A stretch of DNA of 64,000 nucleotides from Streptomyces sp. NBC_01707. GTDB taxonomy: Bacteria > Actinomycetota > Actinomycetes > Streptomycetales > Streptomycetaceae. Numbering within the stretch: the stretch's first letter is position 1; each line of letters starts with the position of its first letter. A program made the translations under genes and the position numbers. Below are positions 35,065-43,676 of this stretch, piece by piece. The notes beneath the pieces are model-generated. The model did not search any database. It was not told where the DNA came from and was given only the letters and a program-made list of their open reading frames with translations. The stretch is from NCBI RefSeq assembly GCF_041438805.1, contig NZ_CP109190.1:8184001-8248000 (forward strand). The letters run 5' to 3'.

Positions 35065-37788
35065 TTACGGCGCCCCGAAGGTCAGCACCAGCTGCGGGGT
35101 GTTCTCCGCGGCCGAGGCCTCACTGGACCACACCCACAGCGCGTCCGTCCCGGTGCTCGTGAGCGCCAGGTCGTAGCTGCCTCCCAGAGCGGGAGAGAGC
35201 GCCGAGGTGTTGAGCGTCGCCGAGTAGACCGTCGACAGGTCGGTGGCCCCGCTGAGGGTGCCGACCGAGGTCGAGGACAGGGCGGGCTTGGAGGCGAAGG
35301 TGGTCCCCGCCTCCGTCCAGCTTCCGGTCACCGGCCGTACGGCGTAGTCGTCCGTGCTGCCCGCACTGCTCAGCGTGGTCGTCTTCACCGCGAGCCGCGC
35401 GCTCTTGAGCACGGTCCCGGCCGGGGCCGCAGGCAGGTCGAAGCGCAGATACGTCTCGTACGCCGCGCTGCCGCGCACCGCCAGCGAACTGGAGGTGCCG
35501 TAGTTGGTGCTCGCGGCACCGGCGTTGACGTACGTGTCGTCCGTGGCGCGGACCGTCTGCACGCTGTCGGCCGGGGCCGTGGCCAGGGTGTAGTGGCTCT
35601 GCACCTGGGCCGCGCTCAGCACCGACGGGTAGATCGCGGTCTCGTCGATCTGCCCGGCGAAGTAGTTGCTGGACGGCTGGTTCGGCCAGCCGTTGAGGTT
35701 GTCGCCGCCGACGTGCCAGTAGCCGCTGTAGGCCTGGCTGTTGGACTCGGCGAGCGTGCCGATCTGGGTGCCGTCCACGTACAGCGCCAGCCCGGAGGAG
35801 CCCTGGGTGGCGACGACGTGGTGCCAGGCACCGTTGTTGTAGCTGTTGGGTGTGGTGATGGTGCGGGCCGTGCCCGTCCACACGCCGAAGACCAGCCGGC
35901 CGTCGTTGCGCATGTAGACGTGCTTGTCGTAATTTCCGCTGGCCCGTGTGGTGTTGTCGCCGAACCCGACGAGCTTGCCGCCACTGGTCGTGGTCGTCTT
36001 GAACCAGGTCTCGATCGAGTACTGACTCGGCACCGTGGTGCGCTTGTCGCTGTAGACGATCTGGTCGCTGCCGTCGAAACCGATGGCGGTGGACGGACCG
36101 GTCACGGCGGCCGGAGTCTGGCGCAACGAGGGCCCGTTGACGTGGATGCCGCTCTGGTCGCCGGGCGAGGTGTCGCCGACGAACGGAGTGGCGGACTCGT
36201 CGTAGCGCCAGTACAGGTTCGCGCCGTCGTCGAGCACCTTCGCCGGGTACTTCTGGGCGGAGGTCGGCACCGTCACCGAGGCCGTGGCGGACAGCGCGGA
36301 GGCGTTGCCCGCCCCGTCGGTCGCGGTCACCCGGTAGCTGTAGGTGGAACCGGCCGTGACATTGGTGTCGGTGAATGACAGCTGCGGACGCGACCACTCC
36401 ACGGAGTCGCCGTCGACCGTGTACACCGGCGTGGAACCGCCGTTGCGGTACACCTTGTACGTCAGCTTGGTGTCGTCCGTGTCGAGGCTCGCGCGCCAGC
36501 GCACGTGGGCCTCGGTCGGCTTGACCGACTCCGCGCCGACCGAGGGCACCGTCGGCGCACCGACGTCCGGGGTCGCCGCGAAGCGCGTCAGGCCCTGGGC
36601 CGCCGAGCCGTTGACGGTGGTGAACTCGCCGCCGACCCACATGTACTTGTTGTCGGAGGTCTCGGAGACTGCCATGGCGCGCGGGCCGATGCCCTCGCCC
36701 AGACCGTCGTTGGTGTCCGGGAACCAGCCGAGCTTGTTGGTGCCGGTGGTCGGCTCCGCGAGCAGGTGGTGACGGCGCCCGTCGGGGTATTCGCCGACGC
36801 TGGAGCAGTCGTGCGCGTGCGAGGCGCTGTACACCACGTCCTGGTACGACTTGACGGCCTGGGTGGCGCCCAGGCAGGTGTCGCGCCAGCGCTGGTTCAG
36901 CGTGGACAGGTCCAGCGCGATGCGGCCGTCGAAGACGCCGCCGCCGGTGCCCTCGTTGCCGGTGTAGAAGCCGGTGGCGTCCGTGTCGAGAGCCTTGACC
37001 ACCGAGTTGTTCTCGATGAATCCCGGGTAGGTGCGGACGTTGGCGCCCGTGGCGGAGTCGACGACGGCCAGGGCGTGCGAGTTCGCGCCGTTGACGGTGA
37101 AGAAGTCACCGCCGAGGATCACGTTGTCGCCGTCCGGGGTGACCGCGACGGCCCGTCCGGGCTCGTCGACGTCAGCCTGGAAGGGCTTGACGGCGCCGCT
37201 GGTGGCGTCCACCGCCGCGTACCGCGCGTGCGCGCTGCCGCCGACCGAGGTGAAGTCGCCGCCCAGGTACACGGTGTCGCCGGTGACCGCGAGCGTGCGC
37301 ACGGTGGCGGAGACGCTCGGGTGGAAGTTCGCCTTGGGCGTGCAGGTGGCGATGTCGATCGCGGCGAGGCTGCTGACCGGCGTGCCGTTGACCGCGCCGA
37401 AGTAGCCGCCCGCGTACAGCGTCTTCTTGTCCGGCGACACGGCGAGCGCGCGCACCGTCGCGCTGCCGCTGCCGATCGTGAAGGACAGGTTGCAGGACGT
37501 CGGGTTCCCGGTCGCCGCGTTCAGCGCGACGAAGTTCACCGCGTTCTGCGCGGTCCCGCTGCCCCCGTCCGGCGGACGCACCTGCGAGAAGGTGCCGCCG
37601 GCGAAGACGGTGCCGCCCGCCTCCGCCAGTGCCCACACGATGCCGTTGGTCTGCCAGGTCGGCAGGTCGTCGGCGGTGAAGGCGATGGGCGGGGTCAGCG
37701 CGACGGCCGGCTGCGGCAGGGCCACCAGGCCCAGGCCCGCCGCGGTGGACAGGACGAGAGCGGCGCTGAGCCCTCTGGATCTTTGCAT
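35065..37788 (-). CDS. Large secreted beta-propeller/FnIII/LamG/DNRLRE protein
   Basis: A 907-aa exported protein. Signal peptide at about 1-30 (AALVLSTAAGLGLVALPQPAVA). Residues about 35-405 carry repeated GGxFxxVNG units (GGTFSQV, GGYFGAVNG, GGDFTSVGG, GGDFFTVNG, GGEFTTVNG), a DUF5122/delta-60-type beta-propeller. A fibronectin type III domain (about 415-505) is followed by a LamG/concanavalin-like domain (about 560-715) and a DNRLRE/CBM96-like domain (about 730-907; DDTYVNAGAASTNYGTSSSL ... YETYLRFDLP). No catalytic signature is clear, so it is probably a polysaccharide-binding surface protein of this locus. ATG 37788; an upstream in-frame extension lacks a signal. Confidence 0.88.
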   Translation of the reverse strand: MQRSRGLSAALVLSTAAGLGLVALPQPAVALTPPIAFTADDLPTWQTNGIVWALAEAGGTVFAGGTFSQVRPPDGGSGTAQNAVNFVALNAATGNPTSCNLSFTIGSGSATVRALAVSPDKKTLYAGGYFGAVNGTPVSSLAAIDIATCTPKANFHPSVSATVRTLAVTGDTVYLGGDFTSVGGSAHARYAAVDATSGAVKPFQADVDEPGRAVAVTPDGDNVILGGDFFTVNGANSHALAVVDSATGANVRTYPGFIENNSVVKALDTDATGFYTGNEGTGGGVFDGRIALDLSTLNQRWRDTCLGATQAVKSYQDVVYSASHAHDCSSVGEYPDGRRHHLLAEPTTGTNKLGWFPDTNDGLGEGIGPRAMAVSETSDNKYMWVGGEFTTVNGSAAQGLTRFAATPDVGAPTVPSVGAESVKPTEAHVRWRASLDTDDTKLTYKVYRNGGSTPVYTVDGDSVEWSRPQLSFTDTNVTAGSTYSYRVTATDGAGNASALSATASVTVPTSAQKYPAKVLDDGANLYWRYDESATPFVGDTSPGDQSGIHVNGPSLRQTPAAVTGPSTAIGFDGSDQIVYSDKRTTVPSQYSIETWFKTTTTSGGKLVGFGDNTTRASGNYDKHVYMRNDGRLVFGVWTGTARTITTPNSYNNGAWHHVVATQGSSGLALYVDGTQIGTLAESNSQAYSGYWHVGGDNLNGWPNQPSSNYFAGQIDETAIYPSVLSAAQVQSHYTLATAPADSVQTVRATDDTYVNAGAASTNYGTSSSLAVRGSAAYETYLRFDLPAAPAGTVLKSARLAVKTTTLSSAGSTDDYAVRPVTGSWTEAGTTFASKPALSSTSVGTLSGATDLSTVYSATLNTSALSPALGGSYDLALTSTGTDALWVWSSEASAAENTPQLVLTFGAP

Positions 37789-38025
37789 GAACCCCCCGGC
37801 TTCCGGGCCCGGTGGCGGGCCCTCTGCCTCGACGAGCCCGCCGGGGTCCCCGGGATCCGTACGGGCTGCATGAACGTGTTTGCTCGCGAACCATACGAGT
37901 ACATGACACGCGATGGAGCGCACTTGACTCATCTAGTAGGAAATTCCCGTGTGTTCATGATGATCCCGCGCTTACCGGACGTCCGCTTCCGGTACGCGCG
38001 GTCGCCCTTCTGCGCGCATCCGGCG

Positions 38026-39039
38026 TCAGCGGTCGATGCGCACGGCGGCGCCCGCGAGCTGGTCCTCCACCTGCCGCACATCGGCGTCGACCATGATCCG
38101 TGCGAGCTCCTCGACCAGGGTGCCGGGCCGCCAGCCCAACGTCTCGCGCGCCTTGGACGCGTCCCCGATCAGTGCGTCGACCTCGCTGGGACGCTCGTAC
38201 TTGGGGTCGTAGCGCACGTACTCGTTCCAGTCGAGGTCGGCGTGGGCGAACGCGGTCTCCATGAACTGCCGCACGGTGGCCGGGACTCCGGTGGCGACCA
38301 CGTAGTCCGTCGGCTCGTCGTGCTGGAGCATCCGCCACATCGCCTCGACGTACTCGGGTGCGTACCCCCAGTCGCGGACCGCGTCCAGGTTGCCGAGGTA
38401 GAGACGGTCCTGGAGACCGGCCTTGATCCGGGCGACGGCGCGGGTGATCTTGCGGGTCACGAAGGTCTCGCCACGGCGCGGGGACTCATGGTTGAAGAGG
38501 ATGCCGTTCACCGCGAACATCCCATAGGCCTCACGGTAGTTGACGGTGGTCCAGTACGCGAAGACCTTCGCGGCACCGTACGGGCTGCGCGGGTGGAAGG
38601 GGGTGTCCTCGTTCTGCGGGGGCGGCGTGGAGCCGAACATCTCCGAGGACGACGCCTGGTAGATGCGGGTCTCCACCCCGCTCGCCCGGATCGCCTCCAG
38701 CAACCGCAGCGTGCTCAGGCCGGTCACGTCGCCGGTGTAGAGCGGTGCGTCGAAGGAGACTCGCACATGGGACTGGGCGCCCAGGTTGTATACCTCGTCC
38801 GGCTGTATCTCGCGCAGCAGGTTCACCAGCGCCACCCCGTCGGAGAGGTCGGCGTGATGCAGCACGAGGCGTCGCTCGGCCTCCTGGGGACCCTGATAGA
38901 TGTGGTCGATCCGCTCGGTGTTGAAGCTGGACGACCGCCGTACCAGGCCGTGCACCCGGTATCCCTTCGACAGCAGCAGTTCCGCCAGGTACGAGCCGTC
39001 CTGCCCGGTGACACCGGTGATCAGCGCGGTCTTGGTCAT
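38026..39039 (-). CDS. gmd: GDP-mannose 4,6-dehydratase
   Basis: A 337-aa extended [23 protein letters not shown] (NADP-binding), [26 protein letters not shown], the active site YGAAK, and the GDP-mannose-binding [17 protein letters not shown]. It converts GDP-mannose to GDP-4-keto-6-deoxymannose, the precursor of fucose, rhamnose (D) or other deoxy sugars. A divergent neighbour was once GDP-fucose synthase but is now broken, so the 4-keto product must be used by another enzyme or left unused. Confidence 0.95.
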   Translation of the reverse strand: MTKTALITGVTGQDGSYLAELLLSKGYRVHGLVRRSSSFNTERIDHIYQGPQEAERRLVLHHADLSDGVALVNLLREIQPDEVYNLGAQSHVRVSFDAPLYTGDVTGLSTLRLLEAIRASGVETRIYQASSSEMFGSTPPPQNEDTPFHPRSPYGAAKVFAYWTTVNYREAYGMFAVNGILFNHESPRRGETFVTRKITRAVARIKAGLQDRLYLGNLDAVRDWGYAPEYVEAMWRMLQHDEPTDYVVATGVPATVRQFMETAFAHADLDWNEYVRYDPKYERPSEVDALIGDASKARETLGWRPGTLVEELARIMVDADVRQVEDQLAGAAVRIDR

Positions 39040-39185
39040 GCGGGTTCCCCTCCCTGCCGGACCCGCCCCGGGGACGGATCCGGTTCGTGCGCCCGTCGAT
39101 CGCGGGACGCATGTCGTGAACTGCTCGAAACAAAGTCAGAGTTGGCGGTTCGGGACGTGCTGATCATGGCGGCGCGCTGGATGAT

Positions 39186-39445
39186 CCGGACCACGACCGC
39201 CCGCTGCTGCCCGAAAGCGCCCGTGCGTTCGTCGCCGGCCACCGCGTCCTGGTGAGCTCTGCTGTGGCCCGCCGGCTCGCCGCCGCCGGGCGCGCGGTGC
39301 TCACCCGTGCCCGCGCCGAACCGGACCTGCGCGACGCCGCGCGCACCGCGGCCGAACTGGCCACCCTGCGCCCCGACACGGTGGAGCTCGCCGCCCCGAG
39401 GGTCGGCGGATCATGGCCAACGGCGCCCCTGATCCGCCGGACCGG
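39186..39445 (+). pseudogene. Frameshifted relic of GDP-L-fucose synthase
   Basis: Translation of 39186-39409 gives PDHDRPLLPESARAFVAGHRVLVSSAVARRL, then TRARAEPDLRDAARTAAELATLRPDTVELAAPRVGG. This follows the N-terminus of WcaG/Fcl enzymes (F-V-A-G-H-R-G-M-V-G-S-A; L-D-L-R-D; V-x-L-A-A-A-x-V-G-G). The glycine dinucleotide-binding motif is damaged (GHRVLVSS). At about 39408-39410 the reading frame shifts: the continuation IMANGAPDP is in the +1-shifted frame. Similarity then ends; about 200 catalytic residues are missing. It is divergent from the intact gmd. Confidence 0.75.
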
Positions 39446-39507
39446 CTGGTTCACGGACCCCGGCGCGCGGCGCGCGCCGGGGCACTGTGCGGCCACGTGC
39501 GGCGCTC

Positions 39508-39696
39508 TCAGGACGCCCCGCGGCCGTCGACGACGGCGCGGAACGTGCGGGACATGACGACGTCCACGCTGGTGATCGACCGGTTGTCGACGTAACTGAG
39601 ATCGAGCTGGACGGTCTCGTCCCAGGACCGGTCGGAGCGTCCGTCGATCTGCCGCAGCACGGTCATGCCCGGTCGTTCGTCCGGCCGCCGCCACTC
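39508..39696 (-). pseudogene. C-terminal relic of an initiating sugar transferase
   Basis: The minus-strand frame ends with RPGMTVLRQIDGRSDRSWDETVQLDLSYVDNRSI and a final SRTFRAVVDGRGAS. This matches the C-terminus of polyprenyl-phosphate sugar-1-phosphate transferases (RPGITGLWQVSGRS; VxLDLxYVENWS; L-x-RTxxAVLxGxGAY). The upstream catalytic core and membrane segments are absent. It appears to be the tail of a lost initiating glycosylphosphotransferase of the polysaccharide locus. Confidence 0.75.
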
Positions 39697-40108
39697 GACG
39701 GGCGTGTGGTGCGCCACCCCGTCGCCCCGGCGGGACTTGAGGCCCATCCACAGTGAGGACGCGCGTGGCTGCGAGCGCGCCTTCGGTGATCTTTTGGATT
39801 CAGCGGCCTGAACATCCCACATGTACCCCCCCAGGCACGTTCTGCGGCACGAGCTGCCGGATGTCGCGAACACATATACGGCGAACATGCGGCGCGATGG
39901 TGAACAGTACGGCAAACTTGTGGGCACATGGGGGCGTTTATGTGAACGTCACCGAGAAGTGTCGAGCCGTGCGAAGTCCCGTACGGCGCCATCTGGTTGA
40001 TCTTGTGCGTGGTGACGGTCGCACGGAAAGTGATACGCAGGTCGAACGTGCTGGCTACAGTGTGCGCCTGGCGCGGAAGGGGCCGCGCCGCGTCCATGTG
40101 GGGAGTGC
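39697..40108. other. Upstream region of the LCP gene
   Basis: About 410 bp with lower GC than the surroundings (especially 39860-39950) and no recognisable gene. TACAGT at 40056-40061 is a plausible -10 element, and GTGGGGAG at about 40098-40105 is the ribosome binding site for the LCP gene at 40109. Confidence 0.4.
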
Positions 40109-41281
40109 ATGGTGGGGGACAGGAACACGGCCGAGACCGAAGCGACGGACCTGGACGAAGCGGGGGAGCGGGAGGCAGCGGCGGGCGGAACCGGTCCGGT
40201 GGCATCCGACCCGGTGTCCGACGTCCGCGATCCGTCAATCATTCCTTCGCAAAAGGGAGTTGATGCCGCCGGAATATCGCGGACGCAGCCCCGGCGTGGC
40301 AGGAACCGCACACGTCGGGTGCTCCTCGGGGCGCTCGCACTGCTCGCTGTGGGACTGCTCATGGTGGGCGGGAGTGCCTGGTGGGCCGTCGACCACTACA
40401 CCGGGAAGGTCGACCGTATCTCCGGTGTCTTCCCGACGAAGGTCCCCGCGGCCGCGCAGCCGGCACCCTCCGAGGGTGGCCAGACCTTCCTCCTCGTCGG
40501 CGTCGACAGCCGCTCCGCCCTGCCGACCACGGGTCGTGACGCCAAAGCCCCCGAGTGGAAGTACGGTGCCCAGCGCAGTGACACGATGATGCTGGTCCAC
40601 CTCCCGGCCGACCACTCCGGCGCGTACGTCGTCTCGCTGCCCCGTGACGCGTGGGTGGACATCCCCGGACACGGCAAGGCCAAGCTCAACGCCGCCTTCT
40701 CCTGGGGCGGACCGCCGCTGCTCATCGACACCGTGCAGCGGCTGACCAAGGTGCGCGTCGACCATCTCGCCGTCATCGACTGGGACGGTTTCAAGAAGCT
40801 CACCGACTCCGTCGGCGGAGTGGACCTCGTCGTGGACGGCGCCGACCGCCACATGAACGGAACGCAGGCCCTGGTCTACGTGCGTGAGCGTTATCACCTC
40901 GCCCGCGGCGACTTCGACCGCACGCACCGTCAGCAGTACTTCCTGCGGACGCTGCTGGCGAAGGTCATGCGGCCGTCCACCTTCTCCAACCCCGTCAAGG
41001 CCACCGAGGTGCTGGACGACCTCACCGCCGCCGTGAGCGTCGACGACCGGCTCGGCGACGGCGACCTGCGTGACCTGCTGTGGGACAACAAGGAGGTAAG
41101 GCCCGGGGACATCGTCTTCATGAACGCTCCCGCCAAGGGGACCGGAATGATCTCCGGTCAGTCCGTGGTCCTCCTGGATTCCGTCGCGGGCCCTCAGCTG
41201 TGGCGGGCCATGCGCGAGGACGCCCTCGACGACTACCTGCAGTCGCACGATGCCGACCGGCTCGGCGCCACGACTCCCTGA
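40109..41281 (+). CDS. LytR-CpsA-Psr (LCP) family glycopolymer ligase
   Basis: A 390-aa type II membrane protein. The acidic cytoplasmic N-terminus is followed by a membrane segment at about 70-92 (VLLGALALLAVGLLMVGGSAWWAV) and the LCP domain (about 125-355): LVGVDSRS, RSDTMMLVHLPADHSGAYVVSLPRDAWVDIPGHGKAKLNAAF, TDSVGGVDLVVDG, NGTQALVYVRERYHLARGDFDRTHRQQ. Conserved Asp and Arg residues of the phosphotransferase site are present. LCP proteins attach polyprenyl-linked glycopolymers to peptidoglycan, so it fits the final step for the polymer made here. Confidence 0.94.
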   Translation: MVGDRNTAETEATDLDEAGEREAAAGGTGPVASDPVSDVRDPSIIPSQKGVDAAGISRTQPRRGRNRTRRVLLGALALLAVGLLMVGGSAWWAVDHYTGKVDRISGVFPTKVPAAAQPAPSEGGQTFLLVGVDSRSALPTTGRDAKAPEWKYGAQRSDTMMLVHLPADHSGAYVVSLPRDAWVDIPGHGKAKLNAAFSWGGPPLLIDTVQRLTKVRVDHLAVIDWDGFKKLTDSVGGVDLVVDGADRHMNGTQALVYVRERYHLARGDFDRTHRQQYFLRTLLAKVMRPSTFSNPVKATEVLDDLTAAVSVDDRLGDGDLRDLLWDNKEVRPGDIVFMNAPAKGTGMISGQSVVLLDSVAGPQLWRAMREDALDDYLQSHDADRLGATTP

Positions 41282-41390
41282 CGGACGGCGGCCGCCGGAA
41301 TTGCCCGCCCGGTGACGTTTCGCCGCACAATGGGCCGCAGGTGCACTAGAGTCCCCACCGGCGGCCCACCGGAGTCCGCGGAGGACACCC

Positions 41391-42899
41391 ATGACGGATC
41401 ATCCCGCTCTTCGAACGTACCGGCACCGGAGGCCGTCGGGCCGACGGCGGCGCGCCGCACTCGGTGCCCTGTTCGGCCTGCTGCTGATCGGACTGATCGC
41501 CGGCACCGGCCTGGCCCGTGACCGGGAAGACGCATCCCGAGCCGAGCGGACGGGCGCCGAGGCGCTTCCTTTCGACCTGCCGACCGCGGATGTGCTCCGT
41601 GACAGCCCGCATCTGGTCTTCGCGCACTACTTTCCGCCGTATCCGCTCTCCCTCGACAATCAGCCCGCCGAGCACGACTACTACGCCCGCAACTACCTCA
41701 CGCCGCAAGGTGAGCAGGGCAGGCACGGGGCCTACGGAGGACTGCTGCGCGACCGGCCGCTGCCCGTTCAGCCGTCCGGCGGCGACTGGCGACTCGCCAA
41801 CCTGGAACGGGAGGTGCGGACCGCCCGGGCCGCCGGCCTCGACGGATTCACTGTCGACATCCTCTCCTTGACCGGCACCAACCGGCAGCGCGTCGACATG
41901 CTGCTGCGCGCGGCGCATCGCGTCGATCCGGGCTTCCGCATCGTTCTGATGCCGGACATGACCTCCCTGCACACCGACCCGCGTACCCTCGCCGACGAGT
42001 TGGCCCGGCTCGCCGCGTCATCGTCCGCATACCGGCTGGCCGACGGACGCCTCGTGGTCTCCCCGTTCAAGGCCGAGGCCCAGGACCCTGCCTGGTGGGG
42101 TCAAGTCGTCGCGCGCCTGCGCGACCACGGCATCGGCACCGCGCTCGTCCCGGTCTTCCTGGACTTCCGTGCCAACGCCGAGAGGTTCGCGCCGATCAGC
42201 CACGCCTTCTCGTCCTGGGGCAACCGCAGCTACACCGGCCAGGACAACGTTCCCGGCGACATTCAGCTCGCCCACTCCCTGGGAAAGAAGTGGATGCAGG
42301 CCGTGTCCGTGCAGGACGCCCGGCCCAACCAGGGTGTCTACGACGAGGCGGGGAACACCGCCACCCTGCGGTCGACCTGGAACCACGCCATCTCCGACGG
42401 TGCGGACTGGGTGCAGCTCACCACCTGGAACGACTACTCGGAAGGCAGCCAGTTCGCCCCCTCACTGCACAACGGCCACACGTATCTGGACATCTCCTCC
42501 TACTACCTCACCCGCTTCAAGACCGGAGCTTGGCCGCAGATCGTCCGCGACACCGTGTACGTCACCTCTCGCATCCAGTTCACCGATGCCGGCAGTGCCT
42601 CGCTTCAGCCCCGACTGATGCGCCCGCGTCCGGGCACCGCGTCCCCGCGCGACCAGGTGGAGGTGCTCACCTTTCTGACCGCGCCCGCCACGGTCTCCGC
42701 GCGCGTGGGCACCGTGCCGCACACCTACCGTGTTCCCGTCGGCGTGCACGCCCGGGGCCTGCCGCTGAGCCCCGGTCGCACCGAGGCCGTGGTGCGCCGC
42801 GCGGGGACCACCGTCGCCGCAGTCACGACCCGCTTTCCGGTGCGTCGTACGGTCACCGTGCAGGACCTTCAGTACTACGCGGTCTCCAGCGGCCGATGA
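41391..42899 (+). CDS. GH71-type endo-1,3-alpha-glucanase
   Basis: A 502-aa protein with an N-terminal membrane anchor or uncleaved signal (about residues 20-42, AALGALFGLLLIGLIAGTGLA). The catalytic region matches GH71 mutanase-type enzymes: LVFAHYFPPYPLS, AARAAGLDGFTVDIL (acidic candidate), VLMPDMTS, and WVQLTTWNDYSEGSQFAPS with the Asp-x-x-Glu pair. A C-terminal beta domain (about 400-502) may bind glycan. It likely trims an alpha-1,3-linked glucan, suggesting polymer remodelling beside its synthesis and attachment genes. It starts 109 bp after the LCP gene. Confidence 0.88.
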   Translation: MTDHPALRTYRHRRPSGRRRRAALGALFGLLLIGLIAGTGLARDREDASRAERTGAEALPFDLPTADVLRDSPHLVFAHYFPPYPLSLDNQPAEHDYYARNYLTPQGEQGRHGAYGGLLRDRPLPVQPSGGDWRLANLEREVRTARAAGLDGFTVDILSLTGTNRQRVDMLLRAAHRVDPGFRIVLMPDMTSLHTDPRTLADELARLAASSSAYRLADGRLVVSPFKAEAQDPAWWGQVVARLRDHGIGTALVPVFLDFRANAERFAPISHAFSSWGNRSYTGQDNVPGDIQLAHSLGKKWMQAVSVQDARPNQGVYDEAGNTATLRSTWNHAISDGADWVQLTTWNDYSEGSQFAPSLHNGHTYLDISSYYLTRFKTGAWPQIVRDTVYVTSRIQFTDAGSASLQPRLMRPRPGTASPRDQVEVLTFLTAPATVSARVGTVPHTYRVPVGVHARGLPLSPGRTEAVVRRAGTTVAAVTTRFPVRRTVTVQDLQYYAVSSGR

Positions 42900-42984
42900 A
42901 CTCCTCGAAAGCTTCCGAAAGGGCCCACCGTCCGGCATCGCTCGATGGCGCGCACGCCGCTCACGCGGGCATGGGAGCGTGATG

Positions 42985-43018
42985 TCGGTTCCTTCCCTCA
43001 TCGAGGCGAAGGAACCGA
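42985..43018. terminator. Terminator of the glucanase gene
   Basis: An 11-bp perfect repeat, TCGGTTCCTTC (42985-42995) / GAAGGAACCGA (43008-43018), lies 86 bp past the glucanase stop. Confidence 0.75.
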
Positions 43019-43451
43019 TTCCAGCATGATCAGTACCGGGCAGGTGCGCTCCGCCGTCGCAGGCGACACGTCGAGGGCGACGCGGTGAACCGAGGATTCG
43101 CCCCGGCCGAGCGCCCTCGCCGGATACGGATCGTGGCGCCGGACTCGGACCGACGGACGGTCCCCTACGACGGGAGCGGCGTGGACCGGCTCACCTGACG
43201 GCCCACGCGACACACCGGGACCTCCGACGGCCACGCGGAACCGGTGCCGTCGACCGTACGCGCCACGCCGGAACTGTCTCGCGGCGCCGGGGCGCGTAGC
43301 GGCCCGCGTGATGCGCTGCGCGAACGAGACGCCGCCCCGGCGGAACGGGGCGAAGGTACCGGCCGGGATCCCGATGGGGCGCTGCCGTTCGGCCGGACGG
43401 GTCGTCCCGGACCTGCTGGGTCCGCCCGTCGCACCGGAAAAAAGTTTCCGC
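43019..43451. other. 433-bp stretch without a confident gene
   Basis: Open frames here give Arg/Pro-rich translations. One minus-strand segment near 43019-43110 reads ERTCPVLIMLESV and faintly resembles the end of a universal stress protein (A-x-C-P-V-x-V), but nothing upstream supports it. I see no complete gene. Confidence 0.45.
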
Positions 43452-43610
43452 TCAGGTGTCGCGCGTGGCGGCCATCCCCAGGGTGATGAGCCCGAGCACC
43501 ACCCAGCCGAACCAGAGCCAGCCGTTGCTCCCCAGCGCCACTGTGTAGGCGGTGACCGCCACCAGGGCCCCGACGGTGAGCATCCCCATCGTCTTCGTGG
43601 ATCCGGACAT
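43452..43610 (-). CDS. Small two-pass membrane protein
   Basis: A 52-aa ORF below common length cutoffs: it starts MSGSTKTMGMLTVGALVAV and ends LGLITLGMAATRDT. It has two hydrophobic segments (about 9-26 and 31-48) with a Trp-rich turn (NGWLWFGW). Start ATG 43610 and stop TGA 43452. It lies 66 bp upstream of the ctaG-like gene on the same strand, so they are probably co-transcribed, perhaps in cytochrome oxidase assembly (inference). Codon use is typical GC3-rich coding. Confidence 0.8.
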   Translation of the reverse strand: MSGSTKTMGMLTVGALVAVTAYTVALGSNGWLWFGWVVLGLITLGMAATRDT

Positions 43611-43676
43611 GCGCGCACCCTCCTTGTCGGCCGCGCGGCCGTGGACCCCATCGTCACCCGGAAGGTGCGTCCACCG

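Noticed and set aside
36505..39255. Long plus-strand open frame (about 916 codons) opposite the beta-propeller protein and gmd
   Set aside because: Antisense shadow with no domain; both minus-strand genes have clear family motifs. Only its last segment coincides with the fucose synthase relic, which is called separately.
43019..43110. End of a universal stress protein on the minus strand
   Set aside because: Only ERTCPVLIM resembles the family; ATP-binding motif and N-terminus are missing and composition is not convincing.
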